A stretch of DNA of 64,000 bases from Periweissella cryptocerci (GTDB lineage: Bacteria; Bacillota; Bacilli; Lactobacillales; Lactobacillaceae): positions 806,001-870,000 of the forward strand of contig NZ_CP037940.1 of NCBI RefSeq assembly GCF_004358325.1, read 5' to 3'. Below are positions 24,293-34,514 of the stretch, in pieces. The position numbers and the translations under genes are program-made. The notes beneath the pieces were generated by a model. That model saw nothing but the letters and a program-made list of their open reading frames with translations. It was not told the DNA's origin and ran no database searches. Numbering within the stretch: the stretch's first letter is position 1; every line of letters begins with the position of its first letter.

Positions 24293-26119
24293 TTATTGAA
24301 CTGTCACTGATTTGGCCAAGTTACGAGGACGGTCAACGTCCAAACCACGACCTAATGAAGTGTAGTATGAAAGCAATTGAACTGGCACAGTTGCCAACAA
24401 GATTGCCAATTGTTGTACGACTGCTGGATCATCTTCAGCAGAATCAACTGAAGGCAAGATTACTTCATCACCTTCTTTGGCGTTTTCCTTAGTTGCGATA
24501 ACCATAGTGTGGGCACCACGTGCTTGGGTTTCAGCCAAGTTAGAACGCGTCAAGTTAGCAGTTGCACTTTGCGTCAACAAGGCCATTACCGGCGTGTTTT
24601 CTTCAATCAAGGCCAACGTACCGTGCTTTAATTCACCAGCCGCGAAACCTTCAGTGTGCACGTATGAAATTTCCTTCAACTTCAAAGCAGCTTCCAACGC
24701 CAATTCGGCATCGTTCAACCGACCAATGTAGAAGGCATCGTGGGCGTCAACCAAGTAATCATTGGCTAACTTTTCATACTTTTCCTTGTCTTGCACAATT
24801 GCGTCCATCGCAATCGCAATGTTAGCTAATGGGTGCGAAACAGAGAATTTGTTATCAGCCATCGCTTGGGCAATGATTGATAAAACTGAAACTTGAGCAG
24901 TGTATGCCTTAGTTGAAGCCACCGCAATTTCTGGACCAGCCAACAATGGCAATGAGAATGTTGCTTCACGCGCCAAAGTTGAGTTAGGTACATTTGTTAA
25001 CGTCAATGACTTGAAGCCGCGGTCGTTAGCAACTTGGAGCACTTCACGTGAATCCGCAGTTTCACCAGATTGTGATAAGAACACAAATACTGGGTTAGCT
25101 TCTGGAATGAAGTTATCGTAAGCAAATTCAGATGAGATTTCAACTTGAGTTGCTTTACCAACTAAGCGTTCAAACATCCGCTTACCAAGTAATGACGCGT
25201 GGTATGAAGTACCAGCCGCCACAATGTAAATCCGGTCAGCATTCTTCAAAGTATCAATGATTTCGCTGTCAATATTTACGTGACCTTGTTCATCCATGTA
25301 GTGACCAAGGATGGTACGGATAACGTTTGGTTGTTCTTCGATTTCCTTCAACATGTAGTATGGGTAGATTCCCTTATCAGTTTCAGAAGCATCGATATCC
25401 AAGTGGAATGATTCATGTTCAACGATTTGACCGTTGGCATCAATAATCACAATTGAATCACCCTTAACAATGGCCATTTCACCATCGTCCAATGACATGA
25501 AATCGTGCGTGTAATCAAGCATAGCTGTTGCATCAGAAGTCACGACGTTAAAGTCATCCCCAAGCCCCAACAACAATGGGCTCTTGTTACGAGCAACGTA
25601 CAAAGTATCAGGTTCTTCGTTATCCATCATCACGAAACCGTATGATCCTTCGCCAATCAAGCTCAAAACCTTACGGAAGGCATCAACAACGGCTAAGCCT
25701 TCTTCTTCAACAATCTTGCCAAGCAATTGCACGGCTACTTCAGTATCAGTTTCTGACTTAAATTCAACATCAGCCAAGTATTCTTGCTTCAATTCACGGA
25801 AGTTTTCGATAACCCCGTTGTGCACGAGGAAGAAACGACCAGATGCAGAAACGTGTGGGTGTGAATTGTGGGCACTTGGAACACCGTGAGTTGCCCAACG
25901 AGTGTGCGCAATCCCAGTAGTTCCTTCGATACCGGCATTTTCAACCGCTGCTTCAAGCATTGAAACACGGCCTTTTTCTTTGTACAAGTATTCGTGACCA
26001 TCGTTATCGTTCACGTAAACACCAGCAGAATCGTACCCACGGTATTCGAGCTTTTCAAGCCCCTTCATTAATACTGGCAAAGCAACTTTATTCCCTGTAA
26101 TCCCAACAATTCCACACAT
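24293..26119 (-). CDS. glmS: Glutamine-fructose-6-phosphate aminotransferase (isomerizing)
   Basis: 608 residues. The N-terminal glutaminase domain starts at MCGIVGITG with catalytic Cys2, and has THTRWATHG-type contacts (IAHTRWATHGVPSAHNSHPH). Two SIS sugar-isomerase domains follow (AAGTSYHASLLGKRMFERLV; FYIGRLNDAELALEAALKLK). The end DVDRPRNLAKSVTVQ is the conserved C-terminal tail. It makes glucosamine-6-P from fructose-6-P and glutamine, the committed step to UDP-GlcNAc. No glmS ribozyme is seen in its leader; control appears to be by NagR-type sites instead. Confidence 0.97.
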   Translation of the reverse strand: MCGIVGITGNKVALPVLMKGLEKLEYRGYDSAGVYVNDNDGHEYLYKEKGRVSMLEAAVENAGIEGTTGIAHTRWATHGVPSAHNSHPHVSASGRFFLVHNGVIENFRELKQEYLADVEFKSETDTEVAVQLLGKIVEEEGLAVVDAFRKVLSLIGEGSYGFVMMDNEEPDTLYVARNKSPLLLGLGDDFNVVTSDATAMLDYTHDFMSLDDGEMAIVKGDSIVIIDANGQIVEHESFHLDIDASETDKGIYPYYMLKEIEEQPNVIRTILGHYMDEQGHVNIDSEIIDTLKNADRIYIVAAGTSYHASLLGKRMFERLVGKATQVEISSEFAYDNFIPEANPVFVFLSQSGETADSREVLQVANDRGFKSLTLTNVPNSTLAREATFSLPLLAGPEIAVASTKAYTAQVSVLSIIAQAMADNKFSVSHPLANIAIAMDAIVQDKEKYEKLANDYLVDAHDAFYIGRLNDAELALEAALKLKEISYVHTEGFAAGELKHGTLALIEENTPVMALLTQSATANLTRSNLAETQARGAHTMVIATKENAKEGDEVILPSVDSAEDDPAVVQQLAILLATVPVQLLSYYTSLGRGLDVDRPRNLAKSVTVQ

Positions 26120-26166
26120 ATAGAAACTCCTCTTGTTAAATAATTTTATTTAAGCTATCCGTTAAA

Positions 26167-26233
26167 TGGTATAGGTACATAATACAGTTGTACCGTACTC
26201 ATTGTCAACATTTTGTTGAATTGGTATAGACGT
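26167..26233 (-). promoter_or_regulatory. glmS promoter bracketed by NagR-type sites
   Basis: Minus-strand promoter TTGACA, 18-base spacer, TATTAT (26179-26208). TGGTATAGGTAC lies just after the -10 (26167-26178) and TGGTATAGACGT upstream of the -35 (26222-26233). The two sites occupy the same positions as in the nagB promoter, though each is less perfect. In S. mutans NagR controls both nagB and glmS. Confidence 0.65.
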
Positions 26234-26319
26234 TTTGTTTTAGTGCCTATAAATTCCCAAATACAAGTATCACATGAAAGTTTGCAAAAATAATGACCTG
26301 GGTTTGAATTTTTTGTGAA

Positions 26320-26794
26320 GGTAATTCACCACGGAATATACCTTAGCTAATAGTTTGAGCACATCACAAAATCGCCGATAACTGATCCGCTTGAATCTGC
26401 CCCCCGACGAATTGTCTGAAAGCAATTTTTCAATCACAGATAATTTACTGTTTGATTAAACGTGCACATTATTTCAGCGGCTAAATTGGTTTTCATGCAC
26501 TTCGGCTCACAGCGACTGTTTTTTCTAGTCTGAGCATTGTTACTAACTAACGGAGTGCCGGTAAATTACTTGGCGGGCGCAGCCTTTACACCGCGACTGG
26601 GGGGATATGTGTGCAACACATGTCGCCGCTGAGGATAAGATGAGGAATCTTAGGAATTTATTCCTTAGAGTCCCAGCTTATCCGAACCTCCCAAGACCGC
26701 ACTTTGGCTTGGGAGGTTGCTTCCAGCGTGGTGCGCCAAGTAATTTACTGGCACGCAGTGGTCAATTTTATCCCATTCCACGTCAGACGAAATA
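26320..26794 (+). repeat. Repeat family B copy with duplicated left arm
   Basis: Core stem arms at 26555-26575 (GTGCCGGTAAATTACTTGGC) and 26734-26754 (revcomp GTGCCAGTAAATTACTTGGC). Inside are small hairpins such as ATGTGTGCAACACAT and AGGAATTTATTCCT. Ends CCACGTCAGACGAAA. Upstream, a second arm motif (CCACGGAATATACCTTAG) matches the 46.8-kb copy, so two left arms are stacked here. Confidence 0.82.
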
Positions 26795-26829
26795 GAAAAA
26801 ACGACCAAGGATTTTACTCCCTAGTCGCT
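26795..26829 (-). terminator. glmM terminator
   Basis: GCGACTAGG/CCTTGGTCG imperfect stem followed by TTTTTT on the minus strand. Confidence 0.7.
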
Positions 26830-26843
26830 TTATAAGTATTTTT

Positions 26844-28214
26844 TTATTCAATCCCAACTTCAGCACGGACAACATCAACAATGCGATCTACGTAAGCATC
26901 AACTGTTTCTTGGGTTGGGGCTTCAGCCATCACACGCAACAAGCTTTCAGTACCACTTGGGCGAACAAGAACTCGGCCGTCACCGTTCATTTCATTTTCA
27001 ACTTGAGCGATAACGTCCTTGATAGCTTGGTTGCTCAAGGCAGCAGCCTTATCAGCAACGCGAACATTCACTAATTTTTGTGGATATTCTGTCACTTCAG
27101 CGGCTAATTCAGACAACTTCTTGCCAGATACCTTAACGATGTACAACAATTGTAAAGCCGTCAACATCCCGTCACCAGTCGTGTTCCAGTCTAAGAAGAC
27201 AACGTGACCAGATTGTTCACCACCAACGTTGTAGCCGTTCTTAAGCATTTCTTCAACGACGTAACGGTCACCAACGGCGGTTTTAACTGATTGCATATCG
27301 TTTTCTTCTAAGGCTTTGTACATACCGATATTTGACATCACAGTGGTTACCACCGTGTTCTTCTTCAAACGGCCGTGTTCGTTCATATACTTACCAGTAA
27401 TGAACATCACTTTGTCCCCGTTAACAATGTTACCGAGTTCGTCAACGGCAATCAAACGGTCACCATCTCCATCAAATGCAATCCCAGCATCTGCACCAGT
27501 TTCCTTCACAAATGCAGCCACTGCTTCTGGGTGGGTTGAACCGACACCAGCGTTAATATTGATTCCATCTGGCGTCGTCGCCATAGTGTTAAATTCAGCA
27601 CCTAAATCAGCAAATAAACGTGGGACCAAGTTTGAAGTTGCCCCGTTTGCCGCGTCAATTGCTAACTTCAAACCTGACAAATCATCAGGAATCGTGTCTT
27701 GCAAGAATTTAGTGTACTTTAAGGCACCTTCAGGATAATCAGAAACCGTGCCTAAACCAACGGCTGATGGACGTGGCAAAGTATCGGTTGGTGCATCGAG
27801 GAGTTGTTCAATTTCAAATTCCAAGCTGTCTGATAATTTGAAACCATCGGCACCAAAGAACTTAATCCCATTATCTTGAGCAGGGTTGTGTGAGGCTGTA
27901 ATCATAACCCCCGCATCCGCTGATTGGGCGCGTACCAAGTATGCAACCCCCGGTGTGGTCATTACGCCAAGACGCAAGACTTCAATCCCAACTGAAAGCA
28001 AACCAGCAATAATTGCTTGTTCCAACATTTGGCCGGAAATACGCGTATCGCGAGCCACTAAAACTTTCGGTTGGCGGTCTTGACCCGCAGCATGTTGTGT
28101 TAACACATAACCACCAGTGCGACCTAATTGGAACGCTAATTCGGGTGTTAAAGTTTCATTGGCAACTCCACGAACACCATCGGTACCAAAGTATTTCAAT
28201 TCAATTTCTGACAT
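26844..28214 (-). CDS. glmM: Phosphoglucosamine mutase
   Basis: 456 residues from the ATG at 28214 with AGGGGAAA upstream; a longer frame to 28325 would run into cdaR and is rejected. It interconverts glucosamine-6-P and glucosamine-1-P. Starts [12 protein letters not shown]; the phosphoserine loop is [15 protein letters not shown] (Ser108); the metal loop is [14 protein letters not shown]; the C-terminal phosphate-binding block is [16 protein letters not shown]. It is the third gene of the cdaA-cdaR-glmM operon found in most Firmicutes, where GlmM can bind and inhibit CdaA. Confidence 0.97.
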   Translation of the reverse strand: MSEIELKYFGTDGVRGVANETLTPELAFQLGRTGGYVLTQHAAGQDRQPKVLVARDTRISGQMLEQAIIAGLLSVGIEVLRLGVMTTPGVAYLVRAQSADAGVMITASHNPAQDNGIKFFGADGFKLSDSLEFEIEQLLDAPTDTLPRPSAVGLGTVSDYPEGALKYTKFLQDTIPDDLSGLKLAIDAANGATSNLVPRLFADLGAEFNTMATTPDGININAGVGSTHPEAVAAFVKETGADAGIAFDGDGDRLIAVDELGNIVNGDKVMFITGKYMNEHGRLKKNTVVTTVMSNIGMYKALEENDMQSVKTAVGDRYVVEEMLKNGYNVGGEQSGHVVFLDWNTTGDGMLTALQLLYIVKVSGKKLSELAAEVTEYPQKLVNVRVADKAAALSNQAIKDVIAQVENEMNGDGRVLVRPSGTESLLRVMAEAPTQETVDAYVDRIVDVVRAEVGIE

Positions 28215-28251
28215 TTTTATTTCCCCTATATTTTCTATAGCTACTAATATT

Positions 28252-29340
28252 TTATTTCGTAGATGATGAGCTTGTTGCACTCGAACTAACCGCACTAGCG
28301 CCATCTGCTGGGTCTTGCTTGGCATCTGACTTTTGTTTTTCGGTTTCGGCCGGTGCTGCTCCGTCGCGTGGCTTAATTGTAACCTTCACACTTGAGGGTG
28401 AGAAGTGCGACACACCATCTACTTTATCAATATTAACTGATTTTGTTTTAGTTTTCTTCACACCGGTCACATCAATCGCGACCGCAATGTGCTTGAGCTG
28501 ATCTAACGTTGCTTGGTCACCATAAACGGTCACCTCATTAACATTGGCAGTTAACTCAAATTTTTTCGCATCCTTGCCAGTTGCCGTTAAGTCTACTGGC
28601 ACCGTCTTTTGCCCATCACCTGACTTAACTACCAAATTAACTTCTGTCGTTTGTGGCGTTATCATCACATTGACTAAGTTGCCTTGCTTATCAAGCGCTT
28701 GGATGCGGACGTGCTGATGCACATCTTTTTTAGTATTAGGATCCAAATCTAACTGTGCTACGACACGGTCAACTTTATTGACCTCATCTTGTGCGCCGGT
28801 TACTTGCACGTTTTGGACAGAAGTTGTTGGTTGTGACGCCTCGTAACCATCCGCAACGTTGTCCTCGTTATATTGGACATGGACGTTGTAGTTTTGCGTA
28901 TCACGTTGGGCAAGATTAATTTCAATTTTGGCTGGTAATACGCTTGCGGTAATTTCTTTATTCAAACCTCTAGTCTTCAATGATACAACATGATCACCTA
29001 ATGACAAGTTTTGCAAATTCGCCAACACTTCAAAATTCTTCGTATTCGCAGCTGCGGTCACTAACGCACTTGGTCCCCGCAACTCAATGGTGACACTGTC
29101 CGGTGCCCCGGTTACAAAATATTTTAAGGTATCAACCCGCAATTGCAGTGGCATCGTTACTTTGACTTTTTTCTGTGGTGATAATGATCTCAAGGTATCA
29201 CCTTGTTCCATCCGCTGTTGCTCTTTATTTTGTTGGTTACCGAGGTTACTATCAGCCACGTAACTAAACAACGCAATCGCAAAAAGTAATGACAGAATCA
29301 TGTATAATCCGCGCGTTTTCAGGAAGTTTGCAAATTTCAT
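28252..29340 (-). CDS. cdaR: CdaA regulatory protein CdaR (YbbR domains)
   Basis: 362 residues: one N-terminal membrane helix (about 12-28) then extracellular YbbR beta repeats of ~80 residues (for example [20 protein letters not shown], and later [20 protein letters not shown]) and a Ser/Ala/Lys-rich tail from about 325. Its ATG overlaps the cdaA stop codon by one base, so translation is coupled. CdaR modulates the diadenylate cyclase CdaA across the membrane. Confidence 0.92.
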   Translation of the reverse strand: MKFANFLKTRGLYMILSLLFAIALFSYVADSNLGNQQNKEQQRMEQGDTLRSLSPQKKVKVTMPLQLRVDTLKYFVTGAPDSVTIELRGPSALVTAAANTKNFEVLANLQNLSLGDHVVSLKTRGLNKEITASVLPAKIEINLAQRDTQNYNVHVQYNEDNVADGYEASQPTTSVQNVQVTGAQDEVNKVDRVVAQLDLDPNTKKDVHQHVRIQALDKQGNLVNVMITPQTTEVNLVVKSGDGQKTVPVDLTATGKDAKKFELTANVNEVTVYGDQATLDQLKHIAVAIDVTGVKKTKTKSVNIDKVDGVSHFSPSSVKVTIKPRDGAAPAETEKQKSDAKQDPADGASAVSSSATSSSSTK

Positions 29341-30170
29341 TAGTTTTTACCTCCCCGGAAGATTCGGTCAAAGAAGGCGACAACACTATTACGTTGCGTT
29401 TCTTCTTGCTGAATCAATTGCTTGTGTAACATATTCAAATAATCATCACGTTCAAGATCACGAATTAATTCATTATTTAGCGTGAATGAAACTTCACCAG
29501 TTTCTTCGGAAATGACAATCGTCAGCGCGTCAGTGACTTCACTAATCCCAACGGCTGCCCGGTGACGTGTTCCTAATTCTTTAGGAATGGCGCTACTTTC
29601 AGACAATGGTAAGTAGGCCGCAGCGACCGCAATCCGGTCACCTTCGATAATCACCGCTCCATCATGCAACGGTGTATTCGGAATGAACGTGTTAATTAGC
29701 AATTGGCCGGTGGTGTAGGCATCCATCTTAATCCCAGTCTCGATATATTCTTCTAAACCGGTATTGCGTTCAATCGCAATCAATGCACCAATCCGCCGTT
29801 TTGCCATGTACTGAATTGCAAAATCAAGGGCTTCAATCAAATGCTCTTCAGCTTCATTTTCTTTGCGATTACGCACAAAGACCGACCCACGACCCAGGTG
29901 TTCCAGTCCACGCCGGATTTCTGGTTGGAAAATCACAACTAGCGCAACAACCCCCCAGTTAATGACTTGATCCATAATCCAAGAAACGGTGTCCAAACCA
30001 ATCCAGACACTGAGGAACTTGATCACTAAGACAATCAAGACCCCCCGCATGAGTTGCACGGCTCGGGTACCACGGACAAGCATGATTAGTTGATACACAA
30101 CAAACCACACCACCAAAATATCAACGACGTGTACTAAGTTTCTTAATGTAAGCAGATTATTCCAATCCAA
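29340..30170 (-). CDS. cdaA: Diadenylate cyclase CdaA
   Basis: 276 residues: three membrane helices (about 13-32, 41-57, 64-81) then a DAC domain. Catalytic DGA (170-172, in NTPLHDGAVIIEG) and RHR (202-204, in LGTRHRAAVGIS) are present. It makes c-di-AMP from two ATP; c-di-AMP controls potassium and osmolyte transport and wall homeostasis. It leads the cdaA-cdaR-glmM operon. The ~130-base leader has a CGCCAA/TTGGCG hairpin of unknown role. Confidence 0.96.
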   Translation of the reverse strand: MDWNNLLTLRNLVHVVDILVVWFVVYQLIMLVRGTRAVQLMRGVLIVLVIKFLSVWIGLDTVSWIMDQVINWGVVALVVIFQPEIRRGLEHLGRGSVFVRNRKENEAEEHLIEALDFAIQYMAKRRIGALIAIERNTGLEEYIETGIKMDAYTTGQLLINTFIPNTPLHDGAVIIEGDRIAVAAAYLPLSESSAIPKELGTRHRAAVGISEVTDALTIVISEETGEVSFTLNNELIRDLERDDYLNMLHKQLIQQEETQRNSVVAFFDRIFRGGKN

Positions 30171-30342
30171 TAACTTAACCTCTACTTTTCTATTTTTATG
30201 TAATTAATTTAACTCTGTTGTTCAGTCGCCAATATTTTTGTCTTGGCGGCAACACATAAAACTAATAGAGCCATTTTAAATAGTTTCCCATTTATTATAT
30301 CACGGTTACGGGTATCCGATGGCGACAAAAAAGGGCTAAAAT

Positions 30343-30692
30343 TTTTCTAGTGTGAAATTTGAATATGTGTCTCAGATTGATTCCCACTACGAGGCTGGAA
30401 CCAGTCTGGACACCGTGATGGAAGACAAGCATTTGAAGCCACAGTGCGGTCTTCAAATGTTTGCGAAGCTTGGTTCGCTAACGCGGTAACCATCTTCACA
30501 AATCCATAATCAGTAACCAAACCCGTTACTGATTATGCCATCACGGTGCGAGCTAAAGTCCAGCCTGGTTCCAGCCTCTTCGTTAGTTTGAGCAGGCAGT
30601 CTGACTAGTCATATGCCGTAATCCTTGTCGCTGCCGGTTTAGCGCTAATCATACATCTCATCTCATTTTATAAATTCCACGTCAGACGAAAT
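30343..30692 (+). repeat. Repeat family A, compact copy
   Basis: Bounded by TTTTTCTAGTGTGAAATTT and AAATTCCACGTCAGACGAAA. The outer stem GAGGCTGGAACCAG (30391-30404) pairs perfectly with CTGGTTCCAGCCTC (30565-30578), with CCGTGATGG/CCATCACGG continuing it. Two inner hairpins follow, CATTTGAAG/CTTCAAATG and ATAATCAGTAAC/GTTACTGATTAT. It lacks the right-hand modules of the 23.5-kb copy. Confidence 0.88.
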
Positions 30693-30697
30693 GGCGA

Positions 30698-30727
30698 CAA
30701 AAAAGCCACGACAAATTTGTCGTGGCC
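30698..30727 (-). terminator. clpP terminator
   Basis: GGCCACGACAAATTTGTCGTGG hairpin region (20-base palindrome centre GACAAATTTGTC) followed by six T on the minus strand. Confidence 0.88.
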
Positions 30728-30739
30728 ATTTTGATGCTA

Positions 30740-31330
30740 TTAAAGTTCTGATGATGAAGTCATGATTTTGTCGATTAAACCGTATTCGAGTGTTTCTTCA
30801 GCAGTTAACCAGTGATCACGTTCGATATCGTCTTCAACCTTTTCGAGTGGTTGGCCAGAATTGTCAGCCAAGACCTTAGCTAATTGGTGACGAGTCCGTG
30901 TGATTTGTTGGTATGCAATTTCGATTTCGGTTTGTTGACCTTGTGCACCGCCCATTGGTTGGTGGATCAAGTATTCAGCATTAGGGAGCATGAAACGCTT
31001 GCCCTTAGCACCAGAAGAAGCAATGATAGTTGCCATTGAAGCGGCAAGTCCCATCACAACGGTTTGGATGTCTGACTTGATAAAGTTCATCGTGTCAACA
31101 ATTGCCATCCCGGCTGTAACGACACCACCTGGTGAGTTGATGTACATGTAGATGTCCTTTTCAGAATCTTGGGCATCCAAGAAAAGCAATTGAGCGACAA
31201 TGGCGTTGGCCATCCCGTCTTCAATTTGGCCGCTCACCATGATGATGCGGTCCTTCAATAAACGTGAATAAATATCATATGCGCGTTCACCGCGTGATGA
31301 TGTTTCAATAACTGTAGGTACTGGATACAT
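30740..31330 (-). CDS. clpP: ATP-dependent Clp protease proteolytic subunit
   Basis: 196 residues. Catalytic Ser98 in [17 protein letters not shown], His123 in [11 protein letters not shown], and an Asp in the EDDIERDHW helix, the standard triad. It forms the double-heptamer chamber served by Clp ATPases. A CtsR site overlaps its promoter, so induction by heat and misfolded protein is expected. Confidence 0.97.
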   Translation of the reverse strand: MYPVPTVIETSSRGERAYDIYSRLLKDRIIMVSGQIEDGMANAIVAQLLFLDAQDSEKDIYMYINSPGGVVTAGMAIVDTMNFIKSDIQTVVMGLAASMATIIASSGAKGKRFMLPNAEYLIHQPMGGAQGQQTEIEIAYQQITRTRHQLAKVLADNSGQPLEKVEDDIERDHWLTAEETLEYGLIDKIMTSSSEL

Positions 31331-31391
31331 TTCTTATCCTCCTTGTTGTTGGATTAGCAGTCCGAATAGTCGTCTGCTAATATACTGTTAT

Positions 31392-31421
31392 ATCTTACCG
31401 CAAAGGTCAGATTAGGTCAAA
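31392..31421 (-). promoter_or_regulatory. clpP promoter overlapped by CtsR heptads
   Basis: Minus-strand promoter TTGACC-17-TAAGAT. On the plus strand AGGTCAG and AGGTCAAA are direct heptad repeats separated by three bases (31404-31421), the CtsR operator form (RGTCAAANNNRGTCAAA) with one deviation. The site covers the -35. Confidence 0.8.
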
Positions 31422-31428
31422 TGATTCA

Positions 31429-32388
31429 TTACTTTCTGCTTTTACTTCCTGGCAAAGGCAACCCAGAGCGCAAGTTTTCAGCATACTCGTTAATTTTGCG
31501 GAGGCGGTGATTAACCCCTGATTTGGAAATCGCACCACCTGGCACATAGTTACCAAGCTCACCCAGGCTCACGTCAGGGTGTGCCAAGCGGGTTTCGGCC
31601 ATATCACGTAGCTTGACTGGTAACGATGATAAACCAATCTCGGACGCAATTAAATTGATATTTTCAATTTGGCGGGCACTCGCATCGGCAACCTTATTGG
31701 CATTGGCTTCTTCGGCATTTGTTAAGCGATTAACTGAATTTTTGATGTCCCGCATAATCCGGACATCTTCAAATTGCAGCATGCTATTTGTCGCCCCAAT
31801 CAACTGCAGAAAATCCGCAATCTTTTCGGCTTCCTTCAAATATACAATATAACCGGAGCGGCGTTCAGTAATCTTCGCATTCAAATCGTATTCATTCATC
31901 AACTCAGCTAACTGCGCATTATGTGCTTGGTATAATGAATAAATTTCCAAGTGGTACCGGCTTGTTTCAGGATTATTGACTGAACCGGCTGCTAAGAATG
32001 CGCCCCGCAAATATGAACGTTTTTCCGAATCTTTTCGTAACAATTCTAATGGCACAGTTTCATTAATTTCAAAGCCTTGCATGATTTTTAATTCATCCAA
32101 AACTTCATTCACATTGTGAGTTAAACGCACAATATATAAATTATTCTTTTTTAACTTCATTTGGCGGCGCACAATCACTTCAGATTCAGCATGAAAAAAT
32201 TGCCGCAGTAGCGAATAAATTCGCCGGGCAGTTGATGCATTCTCGGTTTGGACATTTAGAATAAACTGCCGATTGCTCAAACCCAAGGCGCCGTTCATTC
32301 GGATCAACGCTGAAAGTTCTGCTTTCCCGTTGCCCTCATGTACGTCAAGACTCGTTAATTCTTTTTTGACGTCGCTGGCGTATGACAT
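31429..32388 (-). CDS. whiA: WhiA family DNA-binding protein
   Basis: 319 residues with a LAGLIDADG-like N-terminal domain ([20 protein letters not shown], and [20 protein letters not shown]) and a C-terminal HTH ([20 protein letters not shown]). In B. subtilis WhiA affects cell division and chromosome segregation. It is last in the rapZ-yvcK-whiA operon. Confidence 0.95.
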   Translation of the reverse strand: MSYASDVKKELTSLDVHEGNGKAELSALIRMNGALGLSNRQFILNVQTENASTARRIYSLLRQFFHAESEVIVRRQMKLKKNNLYIVRLTHNVNEVLDELKIMQGFEINETVPLELLRKDSEKRSYLRGAFLAAGSVNNPETSRYHLEIYSLYQAHNAQLAELMNEYDLNAKITERRSGYIVYLKEAEKIADFLQLIGATNSMLQFEDVRIMRDIKNSVNRLTNAEEANANKVADASARQIENINLIASEIGLSSLPVKLRDMAETRLAHPDVSLGELGNYVPGGAISKSGVNHRLRKINEYAENLRSGLPLPGSKSRK

Positions 32389-32422
32389 GACAATTCATCC
32401 TTTCGTTGTTAATTTTCTTGCT

Positions 32423-33400
32423 TTAATTCTTGGCGTGTAGAATTTTCATTAATTCTTCTACGACTCGTTTGCCATCGTGGAAAGCACCATTATCACGAAG
32501 TTCTAAGAGATCAGCTTCCACTTCCGTGATATGCAGGTCATCGAATTCACTCGAATCATGCCGGACTTGCTTAGAAACTTCGCTCCACCGTTGCCAATCA
32601 ATGTATTCTTCAGGAACTGCAGCGACGTTGACGATTGTGTGTGTAATCACATCGGCGCCAACGTGCTCATTAATCACGCGGGCGTGGTCGGCGTCAGAGA
32701 AATTATCAGTTTCCCCTTTTTGGGTCATGATGTTTGAGATATACACAACATCAGCCCGCGTCGTCCGTAACGCCAGCGCCACTTCTTGAATCGTCAAGTT
32801 CGGCAAGATACTGGTGTACAACGACCCCGGTCCTAAAATAACCTGATCGGCATTCGCAATCGCGGTCACGACTGACGGAACTGCTTTGGCAATTTTATTC
32901 TTAGAATCAGGTTGGGGCATCACCCACACTTTTTCGATGGTTTTATGGGCATGCGTGATTTCCGCTTCACCAATCATGGTCGTGCCATCAGTAAATCGAG
33001 CATGCAATTCCAACGGTTCATTAGCGACAGGATAAACATGGCCTTTAACCGCCATCATTTTACTGAGCTTTTGCACCGCCTCAAAAATGTTCAAATCCAT
33101 TTCTTGCATGGCGGCAATAATTAAATTACCGATACTATGACCAGAAAAGAAATCATCATCCGACTTAAATCGATATTGGAAGACACGTAAAAAATCTTCA
33201 TCTAATTCTGACATGACCGCCATCACGTTACGAATATCACCAGGTGGTACGACGTTAATATAATTTCGTAGTGCGCCGGATGAGCCTCCATCGTCGGCGA
33301 CCGTCACAACAGCTGTGATATCGACATTTTCATGCCGCAACTCCCGCAAGATTACTGGTAGCCCGGAACCGCCACCGATAATTACGATTTTTTTCTTCAT
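32423..33400 (-). CDS. yvcK: Gluconeogenesis factor YvcK/GlmR
   Basis: 325 residues of the CofD-like superfamily. The N-terminus KIVIIGGGSGLPVILRELRH is a Rossmann-type glycine loop, followed by VADDGGSSGALR and VPPGDIRNVMAVMSE. In B. subtilis the protein binds UDP-GlcNAc and stimulates GlmS. Its ATG overlaps the rapZ stop by four bases (ATGA). Confidence 0.95.
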   Translation of the reverse strand: MKKKIVIIGGGSGLPVILRELRHENVDITAVVTVADDGGSSGALRNYINVVPPGDIRNVMAVMSELDEDFLRVFQYRFKSDDDFFSGHSIGNLIIAAMQEMDLNIFEAVQKLSKMMAVKGHVYPVANEPLELHARFTDGTTMIGEAEITHAHKTIEKVWVMPQPDSKNKIAKAVPSVVTAIANADQVILGPGSLYTSILPNLTIQEVALALRTTRADVVYISNIMTQKGETDNFSDADHARVINEHVGADVITHTIVNVAAVPEEYIDWQRWSEVSKQVRHDSSEFDDLHITEVEADLLELRDNGAFHDGKRVVEELMKILHAKN

Positions 33401-34272
33401 GAGCGAACACTCGATTCCTTACGCAATTCAATATCACGGTGGGTTACCCGGGTTTTGTATTGCCCTTCGAGGGCGCGCCCAATTCGTTCAGCAAAAGCCA
33501 CTGACCGGTGTTGACCACCAGTACAGCCGACTGCAATTACTAACGAAGTTTTACCTTCCGTAATATAACGTGGAATTGTCAATTCCAAGAGCTTCAAATA
33601 TTGGACAAAAAATTCTTCTGCCCCATCAGTTGCCATCACGTAATCATAAACCGCTTGATCGAGCCCTGTTAAATCACGGAGCTTTTGATCATAGAACGGA
33701 TTCTTCAAGAAACGGACATCCCACACAATATCAGCGTCCAAAGGCAGGCCGTATTTGAAACCAAATGACATCACCTGCAAATTAAACGGTGCTTTGTGTT
33801 CACCATTACTGAATTTTTCAAATAACATCTTCCGCAATTGTCGTGATGACAAGTCCGTGGTATCAACCACCACTTTGGCGCGTTTTTTAATTGGTTGTAA
33901 TATTTCGCGTTCTTTTGCTAAACCTTCAACCACCCGACCATCTTGCGCCAGTGGGTGTTGCCGCCGTGATTCTTTATAACGGGCGACGAGTTCTTGATCA
34001 GTCGCATCAAGGAAAAGCGTGTCGGCGTTCAATTGTTCACTTTTTAATAGATCGGCAATGTTGCCAATTAAACTAAGTGAGCGCACATCCACTACGAGCG
34101 CAACGTTTTGCACTGATTGACTGGTTTGCACCATTTCAAAAAATGGGCTTAATAATCCGGCTGGTAAGTTATCCGTTGTTAGAAACCCCATGTCTTCAAA
34201 TGCTTGCATCGCAACCGTTTTTCCGGCACCACTCATCCCGGTCACAATCACAATTTGTCTTTTTTTATCCAT
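33397..34272 (-). CDS. rapZ: RNase adapter RapZ/YvcJ nucleotide-binding protein
   Basis: 291 residues. P-loop GMSGAGKTVAMQAFEDMGF at the start, then DNLPAGLLSPF and the C-terminal domain with VMSFGFKYGLPLDADIVWDV and AVGCTGGQHRSVAFAERIGR. In enterobacteria RapZ senses glucosamine-6-P and controls glmS mRNA; in Bacillus the YvcJ homologue is an NTPase. It is first in the operon and coupled to yvcK. Confidence 0.95.
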   Translation of the reverse strand: MDKKRQIVIVTGMSGAGKTVAMQAFEDMGFLTTDNLPAGLLSPFFEMVQTSQSVQNVALVVDVRSLSLIGNIADLLKSEQLNADTLFLDATDQELVARYKESRRQHPLAQDGRVVEGLAKEREILQPIKKRAKVVVDTTDLSSRQLRKMLFEKFSNGEHKAPFNLQVMSFGFKYGLPLDADIVWDVRFLKNPFYDQKLRDLTGLDQAVYDYVMATDGAEEFFVQYLKLLELTIPRYITEGKTSLVIAVGCTGGQHRSVAFAERIGRALEGQYKTRVTHRDIELRKESSVRS

Positions 34273-34404
34273 GTTATTACCTCCAATTGATATACCAATA
34301 TGTATCTCTTAATTATACTATATCTTCCGCGCTTTAGCGTTGCCCTAAGTGCAAACATTTTTGAAATAAAAATTGGCAGAATATCAAGCGTAGCACTTGC
34401 ATCT

Positions 34405-34438
34405 CTTACAAAAAGTAAGTATACTTATTTTTTGTAAG
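34405..34438. promoter_or_regulatory. 34-bp near-perfect palindrome
   Basis: From CTTACA to TGTAAG, centred on GTATAC, all but one of 17 base pairs match. It lies ~75 bases before the small basic-protein gene and after the divergent rapZ promoter region. It has no T-run of its own, so it looks like an operator rather than a terminator. Confidence 0.55.
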
Positions 34439-34514
34439 TTTAACAAACAAATTCATGACAATCTTTGAAATTTGTTTAACAGACATAATAAACGAAAACA
34501 GAGGATACCAAACT

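Noticed and set aside
26120..26340. glmS ribozyme or other riboswitch ahead of glmS
   Set aside because: The leader is short (~60 bases from the promoter) and AT-rich; no ribozyme core is seen. Control by NagR-type sites explains it better.
28215..28325. Extended N-terminus for glmM
   Set aside because: It would overlap the cdaR coding end, and the ATG at 28214 has the ribosome site and the family's standard start.
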